Assembly (NCBI GenBank): GCA_964597035.1
Contig: CAZQWM010000014.1
Coordinates: 1 to 39,507, forward strand
Direction of reading: 5' to 3'
DNA: 39,507 nt
From: Fen-1362 sp964597035
GTDB lineage: Bacteria > Planctomycetota > Phycisphaerae > Sedimentisphaerales > Anaerobacaceae
Below, in pieces: positions 1-9,027 of this stretch. The first letter of the stretch is position 1, and each line of letters starts with the position of its first letter. The position numbers were made by a program, and so were the translations under genes. Under the pieces are notes generated by a model, which was not told where the DNA came from, searched no databases, and was given only the letters and a program-made list of their open reading frames with translations.

Positions 1-2036
1 AACAGCAGAACAAGCCCCCCGTCTAGAGGCGGCAGCGGCAGAAAATTGAACACCGCAATACAGGCGCTTATCAGCCCGATGAAATACACATAATAGACAA
101 ACGGCTGGGTGGCCACTATACGATAGCTCACCGTCAGAATCCCCACAGGCCCCATCAATTGCTTCGGGCTGACAACTCCTCCTATCAACCGTTGCAAAGT
201 TACGTATGTCTGAATGATAAATATCTTCGTCCGCTTGTAACCCATCATTATTGCATCAACAGGCCCCTTGCCCTTGTAAAGCCGCTCAAGCCGGGCAAAC
301 GGCACAATCTGCTCTAAAAAACTGTGAACTTTCACTATACCCTTTTCCTCACCAACGTCGACTGCCACGTTGCCTGCGACCTGCTCATTCAGCCGCCAGT
401 CAATCGTAACACGCTGGCCAGCGTTGGCCTGCAATTGGCTCGCAACATCATAAAAGCTTGACACTTCAACGCCGTCTACGGCCGTTATCCTAGCGCCGGA
501 GGGAATATCCAGCGGCTTCGGATACTGTTTGGTTGCTATCGTCTTAGCGACAATCGGCTCTTCGGCATCAAGCTCGACTTCTATGCCTATAACCACCCGT
601 TCTGAATCCGGCAGTTTTTCAGGAACAACCGGCACTGTTACACGCTGCCCAACGCCGTTGGAGTCGCTGCGAAGGACTGTAACGGGAAGCTCTTTGTCTT
701 CATATTCGTTGGTCAGTTGCCTAAGCTCCAGATACGTCGGTTTTTCGACATCGGCCACGGCGACGATTATGTCCCCGGCCTTGAGCCGCGGCGTATCATC
801 AACTTTGGCCCCGCCTAAGCCGACCCTCGACAGCAATCCAAGCAGCCGTTCCTTAAAAGACACCGGCTTGCCCACCACTCCCGTTATGCGCAGCCGGGGC
901 ACAATCGTGCAGATATTCGCAAGGTCTGCCTCCGTTTGCACATTTGGGTCTGTCGCAGCCACAGGATGCAGTGAAAGCCGCGTCTCGACTAGCTCCAATT
1001 TCCCCGACGATTGACGCCGTTCCGCCAGCACCGCAACATCCGCTGCAAAAGTCCCTTCGATGACCTTCTGCATCTGCCAGTAACTGTTGACGTCGACCCC
1101 CCCAACGCTTCTGATGCGGTCGCCCGGCAAAAGCCCCGTCTCTGTAAAAAGCCGGTTGGCGTCTCCCGGCACAAGCTGCTCAATCGTCAAGCTCATCGGC
1201 CCTTCGATACCGAATCCGCGAAACTTCTCACCCGGCAGTTTCTCCGCGACGAGTTTTACATCCTTTATTGTGCCGTCGCTTCGGCGAATCTTCAACGGAA
1301 CTTCTTTGCCTTCGCCGCTCAACACCGCAGCCATCATTATATCGCTGAAATCCAGCCGGCCGTCTTTGCCGGAGACCTCAATCACCTCGTCCCCCGCCTC
1401 AATCCCTGCACGCTCGGCCGGCGAACCCGGCATCACACCACCCACAACCGGCGCAACCAGGTTGATACCCACCATAAAAACTATCATAAAAATGATAACG
1501 GCGCTTATCACATTGAAGGTAACCCCAGAAGCGAAAACCGCCGCGCGTACCCAGGCCGGCTTGTTGGCAAACGACCGCGGGTCGTCGCTCGGCTTATCAG
1601 CACCAACGTCGTCCTGACCCAGCATCTTCACAAATCCCCCGAAGGGAATTAGCCCTATCCGGTATTCGGTCTCGCCAGGCAGAATCTTTTTACCAACATG
1701 GAAAGTCAAAAGCCCCTCTTCTCGCTGGTTCCCTTCCTTGCGCAAAAGCTCAGGCAGAATACGTATCCGATAGCCGCGGTCCGCCTTCTTTATCCCCAAA
1801 AGAATCGGCGGCATAAATATCGAAAACGCCTCGACCTTGATGCCGCAAAGCTTCGCAACAACGAAGTGCCCGAACTCGTGAACAAGCACAACCGCTCCGA
1901 AACCTAAAAGCACCAGCAGCACATTCCTAGATACGTCGAAATTGCGGACAATCAGAACCGCGGTCATAACCGCAACCAAAACCAGCAGAACTACTCGCGC
2001 GTAACTTCTCACCGAAGCCGATGGTTTGTCAGACAT
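1..2036 (-). CDS. rseP: RseP-type site-2 zinc metalloprotease (M50), 3' end cut by the window
   Basis: Intramembrane metalloprotease expected to cut transmembrane anti-sigma factors or signal-peptide remnants in the inner membrane. I read the frame by hand from an ATG at 2036 down to the window edge, 678 codons without a stop. A hydrophobic N-terminus is followed by the zinc motif HEFGH at residues 53-57, then FGGFVKML, and the frame ends in NFLPLPPLDGG, the second metal-ligand motif of the family, so only the last membrane part is missing. Between the two motifs are four PDZ-like signatures, near residues 205, 302, 419 and 509 (for example EAGDEVIEVSG and LPGDRIRSVGGVDV). E. coli RseP has about 450 residues and two PDZ domains, so this one is clearly enlarged. 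The start lies 28 bases inside ispC, which implies co-transcription and probably translational coupling. The family assignment is firm; the substrate is unknown. Confidence 0.93.
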   Translation of the reverse strand, partial: MSDKPSASVRSYARVVLLVLVAVMTAVLIVRNFDVSRNVLLVLLGFGAVVLVHEFGHFVVAKLCGIKVEAFSIFMPPILLGIKKADRGYRIRILPELLRKEGNQREEGLLTFHVGKKILPGETEYRIGLIPFGGFVKMLGQDDVGADKPSDDPRSFANKPAWVRAAVFASGVTFNVISAVIIFMIVFMVGINLVAPVVGGVMPGSPAERAGIEAGDEVIEVSGKDGRLDFSDIMMAAVLSGEGKEVPLKIRRSDGTIKDVKLVAEKLPGEKFRGFGIEGPMSLTIEQLVPGDANRLFTETGLLPGDRIRSVGGVDVNSYWQMQKVIEGTFAADVAVLAERRQSSGKLELVETRLSLHPVAATDPNVQTEADLANICTIVPRLRITGVVGKPVSFKERLLGLLSRVGLGGAKVDDTPRLKAGDIIVAVADVEKPTYLELRQLTNEYEDKELPVTVLRSDSNGVGQRVTVPVVPEKLPDSERVVIGIEVELDAEEPIVAKTIATKQYPKPLDIPSGARITAVDGVEVSSFYDVASQLQANAGQRVTIDWRLNEQVAGNVAVDVGEEKGIVKVHSFLEQIVPFARLERLYKGKGPVDAIMMGYKRTKIFIIQTYVTLQRLIGGVVSPKQLMGPVGILTVSYRIVATQPFVYYVYFIGLISACIAVFNFLPLPPLDGGLVLL

Positions 2037-3214
2037 TCCAATACCTCTCTCTTGGCCCAGGCATCCGCCTCCAGCAACTCTTCAAGCGAAACGTCTGTTC
2101 TGACGTCGCAGTTGTCAAGGCAGTGCCGGACTATATCCACGATATTTCCCAATTTAATGTTGCCCGCGAGAAACTGCTCCACCGCCGCTTCATTTGCAGC
2201 GTTAAAAACGGCTGCGGCCGTGCCCCCCGTCTGAGCAACCTCAAAACCCAGCCCTATCGCCGGTAAAACTTCCGGACTCGGCTTCTCGAAGGTCAATCTC
2301 CTTAGCTCGTCAAGCCGAAGCTTCTTCGCTGGACCGGGAACCCGCACGGGATAGGTCAGCGCATACTGGATGGGAAGGGCCATATCAGGGCAGCCCAGCT
2401 GCGCCATCATCGAACCATCCACAAACTCAACCAACGAATGAACTATCGACTCGGGATGCACGAGCACTTCAATTTTCTCCGCCGGGATGTCAAAAAGCCA
2501 TCTCGCCTCGATAATCTCCAGCGCCTTGTTCATCATCGTCGCCGAATCAACCGTAATCTTCGGCCCCATCGCCCACACCGGATGCGCCAGTGCCTGCTCA
2601 ATCGTCGCATTCTGTATCTCTTCTGCGCTTGCCCGCCTGAAAGGCCCGCCGGAGGTCGTCAGCACTATCCTGGCCACTTCCTCCCGCCTTCCCGCTTGAA
2701 GCGCCTGAAAGATTGCCGAGTGCTCGCTGTCGATGGGTAGTATCTCCGCTCCATATTTTTTCGCGTCCGCCGTAATCAAACGACCTGCTATGACAAGCGG
2801 CTCTTTATTCGCTATTGCAACCCTTTTGCCTTTGCGAACCGCCGCCAACACCGCCGGCAGTCCCGCAACGCCAACAACCGCCGCAACAACGGTATCAACC
2901 CCCTCAAGCTCAGCAATCTGCGTTAGCCCCTCCGGCCCAGGCAAAACTTCCACATCCAATCCTTCAACAAACGGCTGAAACTGTCCCAGGTAATCGGTAT
3001 CGGTAACCGCCACGTATTTCGGCCGGTATTTACGAACCTGCTCTGCCAATAGCTCCACGTTACTGTGCCCGCTAAGCGCCACAACCTTAAATTTCTCTTC
3101 CTCACCGAGGGCCGGGGGCCTAGTGCCGAGCGACGAATTAAGTCCGTCTATCACCCGCAGTGCAGTCGTTCCAATCGAACCGGTCGAACCCAATATCGCT
3201 ATTCGTTTGCGCAT
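2009..3214 (-). CDS. ispC: 1-deoxy-D-xylulose 5-phosphate reductoisomerase
   Basis: Second enzyme of the MEP isoprenoid pathway: NADPH-dependent rearrangement and reduction of DXP to MEP in the cytosol. At 401 residues it has the usual family length. The N-terminal Rossmann motif GSTGSIGTTALRVI, the NKEPLV segment, the substrate-loop region TTSGGPFRR, and MGPKITVDSATMMNKALE with its metal-binding acidic residues are all visible, followed by HPESIVHSLVEF. The start is fixed by the GSTGSIG motif lying nine residues in. No Shine-Dalgarno sequence precedes it; a perfect hairpin (3221-3238) ends only six bases upstream of the ATG, so initiation may be unusual. The 3' end overlaps rseP by 28 bases. 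The dxr-rseP order is common in bacteria. Confidence 0.97.
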   Translation of the reverse strand: MRKRIAILGSTGSIGTTALRVIDGLNSSLGTRPPALGEEEKFKVVALSGHSNVELLAEQVRKYRPKYVAVTDTDYLGQFQPFVEGLDVEVLPGPEGLTQIAELEGVDTVVAAVVGVAGLPAVLAAVRKGKRVAIANKEPLVIAGRLITADAKKYGAEILPIDSEHSAIFQALQAGRREEVARIVLTTSGGPFRRASAEEIQNATIEQALAHPVWAMGPKITVDSATMMNKALEIIEARWLFDIPAEKIEVLVHPESIVHSLVEFVDGSMMAQLGCPDMALPIQYALTYPVRVPGPAKKLRLDELRRLTFEKPSPEVLPAIGLGFEVAQTGGTAAAVFNAANEAAVEQFLAGNIKLGNIVDIVRHCLDNCDVRTDVSLEELLEADAWAKREVLECLTNHRLR

Positions 3215-3220
3215 AAAAAC

Positions 3221-3238
3221 GGCGTCTCAAAAGACGCC
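3221..3238 (-). terminator. Hairpin with a short U-run immediately upstream of ispC
   Basis: Seven-base perfect arms (GGCGTCT and AGACGCC) enclose a four-base loop. Read on the minus strand, the stem is followed by GTTTTT and then the ispC ATG at 3214. This looks like an intrinsic terminator for the upstream M56 gene, which ends at 3313, but it also sits in the ispC leader, where it could act as an attenuator or mask initiation. The U-run is short, so termination strength is uncertain. Confidence 0.5.
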
Positions 3239-3312
3239 ATTATAACCACAAGACTCCAAAAAACCACCCCCGCCAACGAAATAGCAGCCAAACCCGCAAA
3301 CCAGCACCGTTT

Positions 3313-6300
3313 TCAGGGCATAAGATACCGAAAAGACGTCATGATACTGCCACCGGCCGGTACCATTTCCTCAATGTGAAGCTCAATCCGCCCTTCCTTT
3401 TCCCGCCGGTCCATATCCTCCGGCGTCGTGCTAATCAACTTCGCCTCTGCCGGCAGCAGATACGTTTCAACCCTGCGAGTTATCTCGCCCGCGCTCGGCC
3501 AGTGCCGAAAATGATATATATACTCCTTTTCCGCATCGGGTGCCTTGCTAATCAGCCCTGTAAGCCGCCCTTCGTGGCTGTACTCCATTACCTCTCCCGG
3601 CCCAATTGGCTCATTAAACAATACTTCATATTGCCAATGCTCGCCTCCATCTTTCGTTGTAAACTTCAATTTCCTGCCGGCGCCGTCGCTCATCCCCGTC
3701 ACTTCGACAAACTTAGAATTTATGAAGCCCGTCTTTGAAAGTTCTCGCCCCGTGCGATTAACCTGTTTAACGGTGGTCCTGAACAAAATCGTCCCATCCG
3801 GCTGAATGTCATCGTACATTATCTGTGTATAAGGTACCGACTCAGCTCCGCTCGTCTCTGCCTCCGGATTCGAGGATATTTGCTCCGATCGTTCATTCAC
3901 GCTCTTTGCTTTCGCGATTAACTCTTCAGGAATCGGTGTTGGCTTGCCGTCTTTACCTTTCGTGGCGAACACAAGAACGTATGGTTTAGCAGGTTCACCT
4001 GCGACATTAATAAAGTTAACAAAGGATTCAATATTAAACGCCACAAGATATGCCTGACCCTGCTGCAATTTCACAGGCAGCGTGCAGGTCTTCTTTTCAT
4101 CATCATAGTAAGGTTTATCCGTTGTTTCAGGATAGGGAGCGCCCCATTGAACCCACGACCACGATTTATCTGTCATCTGCTGATTAAACGTAACCGTAAT
4201 CTCTCTCAAATCCGGAGACACATCATTGGCGTACACTTCCGGCGTTGTCTTAACCACTACAGGAAGCCCGCTTTTCACCGGAGCCGGCGCTGCCTCTGAA
4301 CGCTCGGAGTCCTCAGCCACCACCGCGCGAATCATCCAGTCGCCTTTCTCGAACGGCCCAAGCTCCCCGCCAGGCAGTCCCGTAAACGAGTTGCCGCTCG
4401 CCTGGGCATCGTAATACATATAAATACCCTTGCTTTGATGCGGATTAAACCCAACACAAACGATGAAATCCTGCGGCAATTTAGTCGGCTCGACGGCGAG
4501 CGTTACCCACTTCGCCAGTCCTCGAATTTGGAAATGCGCATACGGAAATGCGAACTCCCTTATCACCTCGAAATCCGTCCCGCACAGCCAAACGTAAAAG
4601 TCCTCCTCAGGCGGCTCATATTCCCCATACCGCGACCCGTAAATCTTCACCGCCTTCAGTATGCCGCCCTCTTTCGGAGTCTCGAACTTCACACAATGTC
4701 CGCTGCCAGCGATACTTTGCTTGCCTGCCTGCTTACCGTCATCATACTTCAATTCAACGGTCGCATTTCGCGGCGGCCCGATGCCGGCTTTATTCATATC
4801 AGCAGGTATCAGCTTAAACAAAAACTCTCCCTTGTGGTCAATAGCATTTGGAAAATCCCGCCGAAGCTCAGCAAAAAGCTCCGCTGCCTCTTCCTGCCTG
4901 CCGACGGCGTGGTAGTACATCGCGAGATGATATCGCGCATAAGCCCCGACCTGAACACCATCGCCGTACCAGCAGTCGTTATGCTTTTCAATCGCACGTT
5001 TCAGGTATCGCTCCTTTTGCGCACCTGCTGCCATCTGCCCAAGATACAACACCGCACAACCGGTGCGATTGGCCTTCTCATGTCTGGCCACAAGCTTCTC
5101 AAGACTCTCCTGCGCCTCCTTATTGAAGCCCTTATTTGCCACCTGATAAAGAGACTCAATTTCCGTTAATTCCTGCTGTGTGTAAACTGCACGGTCCTGA
5201 CTCATTCGCCGGTCAACGTTGTTCTGAAGACGAGCCCTTCGCTGTGCAATCTCATCGTCTTTGTCCCCGAACTCTGCCGCACTGATAATTGGCTGCTCCT
5301 CAATAACCTCCACTCTCGATTCAAGCGACATCTTCCCGTCGCCAATCGCTCTGGCCTCTTCGATAGTCCACACACGGTCGTTGCCAGCATTGAGCCATCG
5401 GCCGTCCTCCAGCTTCAAATGCCGAATATCGATTTGGCTCCGGACCGGCTTCGACGAAAATGCCTGCGGCAGTTCTGCAAATACAACGGCATCCGTCCCA
5501 TTCCATATCCGCACTTCAAGAATTCTCGCGTTAAGTAATACACTGGCCCATTCCGGGTCAACATCGGTTTTGCCTTTCTTGCTTTCTCCGGCTAATCTCT
5601 CGGCAAGTTTCTTTATACTAACCCGCTGCCATTCCTCAGGGCCACCGCTTGCCGAAACCCGATTGATACTCGCATAAGCCGCCTCCGGAGTCGAAAAATC
5701 CTCCTGCTCAAACTCACTCACGCTCCGATTAACCTCATAAATCTCAATCCCTTTATTCGTGAAGTACACCCCGCCGAAGCTGCTACCTCCTTCTGCAGGA
5801 TAAAAGCTAAGATGCAGCCCGCCCTCCTTCAGATAATCAACCGTCCGTTCAAACTGACCCTGACCTCGCGTAACATTACTATTCTGCTCACATCTTGTCT
5901 CGCCGTTCGTCGCATAAAGATGAAGCATCGCCTCATCGCAGGACGAGAGCTTGTAATTACCGCGAACCGTATACCTCTCGCCGGGCCGAAGCTTCTTGGC
6001 CGTCCCGACTATCTCCGTAATCTCTATCGAGTCTCCCTCTGGAAACTGCGGCTCCACCACTTCAAAATCAATCATATACCAAAGCTTCGACTCAAGCGAG
6101 AAGTCTATCTTCTTGTCCTTCTCGCTCCCGAACAACTTGGTGACAAGTACCTTTTCCTGCCTCTTATAACCGTCGGCCTCAGCTTTTACGTCGTGTTCTT
6201 CATACCAGGTTTTATAACTGTAATTGCCATTCGCGTCAGTAAAAGTCATCTGCTCCCCGTCGGCATACTGTTCAACGTCCCCGACTTTTGCCCCGGCTAT

Positions 6301-7473
6301 GGGTTTGCCTGTCTGGGAGTCAATAACAGTCCCTCTGATTACGAATTCCGGACGGCGCGATGAGGCCTTCGCCATCGGGACAAGGATTGCTCCTATAAGA
6401 CAAACCACAGCCAATCCGATAATCCCGAGTTTCGCGCTTCTCGGCACAGGCCGATTCAACATACGATTAATCCTGCCGGTAAGCGCACTTTTCGATTCTA
6501 CAACGCCTATCAGCCGCAAGCTCAATGCCGGCCTCTCAAAAGCCAGCCGGGCGACATTCAATAGCGTCTCCGGATACAGCCCCGCCTTTTCACCCATCGC
6601 AACCTGCACCGCCTCGTCAACCGCCTGCTCACGCACCCGCCTTATCACCCAGTTCGCCACCCACAATAGCGGGTTGTAGAAGTACGCAATCTGTAAAAGC
6701 GTCTGTAACAGATTAACCCACAAATCCCCACGCCTTATATGAGCCAGCTCGTGCATTAATACGGTCCTGAACTGACTCGAACCCAGATTTGAGCCAATCC
6801 CGTGAGGCAGTAGTATAACAGGCCTGAACAGCCCGCAGACTGCCGGGCTTGTCGCATTCGGTGAAACCTTCAAGCCCACTTCGCCTTTGACGCCTATTTC
6901 CCTGCCGCAAAAGCGAAGCATATCCTTCATCAGGCCGTTCGCTTCTTTCGCCTGCCGAACCAGCCCAAACACAAAAAACGCCCGCTGCAAAAGCAATAAA
7001 AACATCGCAAGCACAACTACCAGCCACAGCAAAAACACCCCGCCCTGCCACGTCAGTGACACCGTCGGTCCGGTTGAATCGACAGCGGGAGCAACCTGCC
7101 CGCTGTGGACAGGCAATGCAAAAGGCAATTCCTGCGGTGCGATAACAATATCGGCAAGCGGCGAATAGTACTGGCCGTCTCGAATCTCATCGGCCGGCGC
7201 TTGCGCAGCCACAGTTATCTTAATTGCTGCAACCGGCTCACCGATTACCTGGCCGATACTCACAGGCGAGGACAGTGACGTCGGCAATACCAGCTTGACA
7301 AATATCAGCATCCACAGCCAGTAGCGAAACACCGCCCGCACCTTTCTGCGAAGCAGAATATCCGCCAACAGCAGAACCAAAATCAGCACGCTGGACTGCA
7401 TCAGCATCGGCCACGCAAACTCAACGAATCCCCTGCCCATCGAATTAACCTGTTCTATTAAGGCGTGCATCAT
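3313..7473 (-). CDS. BlaR1/MecR1-like M56 peptidase with very long C-terminal extension
   Basis: 1386-residue membrane protein. Hydrophobic segments lie near residues 22-42, 48-65 and 145-171, then the gluzincin motif HELAH at 241-245 in the context MHELAHIRRGDLWVN, a downstream REQAVDEAV segment that supplies the likely third zinc ligand, and a last membrane segment at about 349-368. In BlaR1 this topology puts the protease in the cytosol and the C-terminal sensor outside. Here the sensor is not a penicillin-binding domain. It starts with a carboxypeptidase-regulatory-like beta fold (about 377-455), contains a TPR-like helical stretch (about 765-885) and an SbsA-type Ig-like segment (near 1085, ITVTFNQQMTD), and ends in a beta-rich domain of unknown type. 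The BlaI-type gene 33 bases upstream is the expected cleavage target by analogy. The ligand sensed is unknown; no beta-lactamase gene is nearby. Confidence 0.88.
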   Translation of the reverse strand: MMHALIEQVNSMGRGFVEFAWPMLMQSSVLILVLLLADILLRRKVRAVFRYWLWMLIFVKLVLPTSLSSPVSIGQVIGEPVAAIKITVAAQAPADEIRDGQYYSPLADIVIAPQELPFALPVHSGQVAPAVDSTGPTVSLTWQGGVFLLWLVVVLAMFLLLLQRAFFVFGLVRQAKEANGLMKDMLRFCGREIGVKGEVGLKVSPNATSPAVCGLFRPVILLPHGIGSNLGSSQFRTVLMHELAHIRRGDLWVNLLQTLLQIAYFYNPLLWVANWVIRRVREQAVDEAVQVAMGEKAGLYPETLLNVARLAFERPALSLRLIGVVESKSALTGRINRMLNRPVPRSAKLGIIGLAVVCLIGAILVPMAKASSRRPEFVIRGTVIDSQTGKPIAGAKVGDVEQYADGEQMTFTDANGNYSYKTWYEEHDVKAEADGYKRQEKVLVTKLFGSEKDKKIDFSLESKLWYMIDFEVVEPQFPEGDSIEITEIVGTAKKLRPGERYTVRGNYKLSSCDEAMLHLYATNGETRCEQNSNVTRGQGQFERTVDYLKEGGLHLSFYPAEGGSSFGGVYFTNKGIEIYEVNRSVSEFEQEDFSTPEAAYASINRVSASGGPEEWQRVSIKKLAERLAGESKKGKTDVDPEWASVLLNARILEVRIWNGTDAVVFAELPQAFSSKPVRSQIDIRHLKLEDGRWLNAGNDRVWTIEEARAIGDGKMSLESRVEVIEEQPIISAAEFGDKDDEIAQRRARLQNNVDRRMSQDRAVYTQQELTEIESLYQVANKGFNKEAQESLEKLVARHEKANRTGCAVLYLGQMAAGAQKERYLKRAIEKHNDCWYGDGVQVGAYARYHLAMYYHAVGRQEEAAELFAELRRDFPNAIDHKGEFLFKLIPADMNKAGIGPPRNATVELKYDDGKQAGKQSIAGSGHCVKFETPKEGGILKAVKIYGSRYGEYEPPEEDFYVWLCGTDFEVIREFAFPYAHFQIRGLAKWVTLAVEPTKLPQDFIVCVGFNPHQSKGIYMYYDAQASGNSFTGLPGGELGPFEKGDWMIRAVVAEDSERSEAAPAPVKSGLPVVVKTTPEVYANDVSPDLREITVTFNQQMTDKSWSWVQWGAPYPETTDKPYYDDEKKTCTLPVKLQQGQAYLVAFNIESFVNFINVAGEPAKPYVLVFATKGKDGKPTPIPEELIAKAKSVNERSEQISSNPEAETSGAESVPYTQIMYDDIQPDGTILFRTTVKQVNRTGRELSKTGFINSKFVEVTGMSDGAGRKLKFTTKDGGEHWQYEVLFNEPIGPGEVMEYSHEGRLTGLISKAPDAEKEYIYHFRHWPSAGEITRRVETYLLPAEAKLISTTPEDMDRREKEGRIELHIEEMVPAGGSIMTSFRYLMP

Positions 7474-7506
7474 AAACCTCCCATCTGGGATACTCCATAT
7501 TCCCCT

Positions 7507-7902
7507 TTAATTTTTCCTTCTAACTTTTTCTTTTTTACTCTTTATCATCGCTTCTAACTTATCCAGCTCATTTACGGACAAGCTCTTGCTATCCAGCATA
7601 AACTGCATCATCGGTGTCAGCGCCCCGTCGAACGCTCGTTTCATAGCACGCATTATCTCTCCGCTTTGCGCATCTTTTTTCGTGATGCTCGAGCTGTAAA
7701 GAATAAGATTGCGTATCCTTTGCGTCCGCAGCAGTCCCTTACCGACCATCCGGTCCATCATTGTCTTGACCGTGCTGTAACTCCAGCCGATGTCTTTTTG
7801 TAGTGCCTCCTGAATTGTCGGCGCAGCACACGGCTCGTTATCCCACACCGCCTGCATTATCGCCCATTCACCTGTGGTAAGCTGTGATTTTTTCCTTGCC
7901 AT
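7507..7902 (-). CDS. BlaI/MecI/CopY-family transcriptional repressor
   Basis: 131-residue winged-helix repressor of the Penicillinase_R family. The N-terminal LTTGEWAIMQAVWDNEP and the recognition region IGWSYSTVKTMMDRMVGKG match the family DNA-binding domain; the C-terminal half is helical and would dimerise. Family members repress their own operon and are cut by the partner M56 protease on signal. The partner is the next gene downstream, at a 33-base gap. A strong AAGGAGG ribosome site sits six bases before the ATG at 7902, and an operator-like dyad lies upstream (7941-7956), consistent with autoregulation. Targets beyond this operon cannot be read from the window. Confidence 0.93.
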   Translation of the reverse strand: MARKKSQLTTGEWAIMQAVWDNEPCAAPTIQEALQKDIGWSYSTVKTMMDRMVGKGLLRTQRIRNLILYSSSITKKDAQSGEIMRAMKRAFDGALTPMMQFMLDSKSLSVNELDKLEAMIKSKKEKVRRKN

Positions 7903-7920
7903 AATAACCTCCTTAGTTTT

Positions 7921-7963
7921 CTCTAACGATTACGAGACTACTCTACAACCGTAGAGATTGCAA
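7921..7963 (-). promoter_or_regulatory. blaI promoter with operator dyad; possible second half-conserved dyad
   Basis: On the minus strand TTGCAA (7963-7958) and TAGTCT (7940-7935) are 17 bases apart, a plausible -35/-10 pair with a weak -10. The spacer is almost entirely a perfect dyad, CTCTAC-N4-GTAGAG at 7941-7956, similar in form to BlaI/MecI operators. Twenty bases away, at 7921-7936, CTCTA...GAG recurs in a degenerate copy, so two dimers could bind about two helical turns apart. TTGCAA is itself palindromic and could also serve a divergent plus-strand promoter (17 bases to TTTTAA at 7981) facing the rml genes. Confidence 0.55.
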
Positions 7964-8010
7964 GCGAAAAAAATAAAGTTTTTTAAAAATATTTTCCGCC
8001 CGCCCTTTTG

Positions 8011-8024
8011 GGGGGCCGGCCCCC
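8011..8024. repeat. Perfect 14-base GC palindrome upstream of rmlA
   Basis: GGGGGCCGGCCCCC is a perfect palindrome in the 246-base interval between the divergent blaI and rmlA starts. Farther downstream a weaker hairpin has arms CTGCGG (8069-8074) and CCGCAG (8084-8089). They would lie in the rmlA leader if transcription starts near 7990. The palindrome has no loop, so it is more likely a DNA-binding or cruciform-prone site than a good RNA hairpin. Its function is not known. Confidence 0.4.
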
Positions 8025-8148
8025 TTCCACCGGCCTTTACTATACTTTTATACTTGCTTTTTTCCCTGCTGCGGCTATTGTAACCGCAGTCCGGCGCATA
8101 AAACTACGCATCGGGTGGTCGTATTGTATAAAATACGGAGACCGGCGA

Positions 8149-9027
8149 ATGAGCTACAAAGGCATTATCCTTGCGGGCGGAAGCGGCACACGCCTCTATC
8201 CCGTCACCAAAGCCGTAAGCAAACAGCTTATCCCCATATACGATAAACCAATGGTTTACTATCCGCTGACAACACTGATGCTGGCGGGCATAAAGGACGT
8301 TCTCGTAATTAGCACGCCCGAGGACCTTCCGCTATACAAAAACCTCCTCGGCGACGGCAGCCAGTGGGGTATCAAAATCCAATACGCCGAACAGCCCAGA
8401 CCCGAAGGGCTCGCCCAGGCCTTCGTTATTGGTGCCGACTTTCTCGCCGGAGGCCCCGCCTGCCTGATTCTCGGCGACAACATCTTCTATGGTCATGGCC
8501 TCATCAACTCACTCAAGAAAGCCGTAAATAACGAAACCGGCGCTACCATTTTCGGCTACTGGGTAAAAGATCCCAAACGCTATGGCGTAATCGAGTTCGA
8601 CAAATCAGGCAAAGTTCTTTCAATCGAGGAAAAACCCCAAAAGCCAAAATCTAATTATGCCGCCGTCGGCCTGTACTTCTACGATTCAAAGGTCACTGAA
8701 ATCGCGGCTCGTCTGAAGCCCTCGGCAAGGGGAGAGCTTGAAATCACCGACCTGAACAATGAATACCTGAAAACCGGCAAGCTCGCCGTCGAGCCGCTCG
8801 GACGCGGTATTGCCTGGCTCGATACTGGAACACCAGACTCGATGCTCCACGCGGCAAATTTCGTCGAAACCGTTCAGCAAAGACAGGGGCTGATGATTGC
8901 CTGCCCCGAAGAAATCGCCTTTCGTCTCGGCCTTATCGATGAAAAACAGCTCATCGCCCTCGCCGAGCCGCTGGCCAAAAACTGGTACGGGCAGTATTTG
9001 CTTGAGCTTGTAAATGAGCAACGCTAA
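8149..9027 (+). CDS. rmlA: Glucose-1-phosphate thymidylyltransferase
   Basis: First step of dTDP-L-rhamnose synthesis: dTTP plus glucose 1-phosphate gives dTDP-glucose. The 292-residue protein has the family length. The nucleotide-binding signature GGSGTRLYPVTKAVSKQL follows the start, with YDKPMVYYPL, the ILGDNIFYGHG metal/substrate motif and the EEKPQKPKSNYAAVGLYFYD region of RmlA. The frame is open farther upstream, but the ATG at 8149 has a GGAG ribosome site eight bases before it and matches the family N-terminus, so upstream codons are rejected. It heads a four-gene operon; rmlC begins directly after its stop codon. Confidence 0.97.
   Translation: MSYKGIILAGGSGTRLYPVTKAVSKQLIPIYDKPMVYYPLTTLMLAGIKDVLVISTPEDLPLYKNLLGDGSQWGIKIQYAEQPRPEGLAQAFVIGADFLAGGPACLILGDNIFYGHGLINSLKKAVNNETGATIFGYWVKDPKRYGVIEFDKSGKVLSIEEKPQKPKSNYAAVGLYFYDSKVTEIAARLKPSARGELEITDLNNEYLKTGKLAVEPLGRGIAWLDTGTPDSMLHAANFVETVQQRQGLMIACPEEIAFRLGLIDEKQLIALAEPLAKNWYGQYLLELVNEQR

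Noticed and set aside
4435..5169. 244-residue plus-strand open frame
   Set aside because: Antisense to the M56 protein gene; no motif and no ribosome site.
8127..8132. TATAAA as a -10 box for rmlA
   Set aside because: It lies only 17 bases before the ATG, so the transcript would start at or after the ribosome site.
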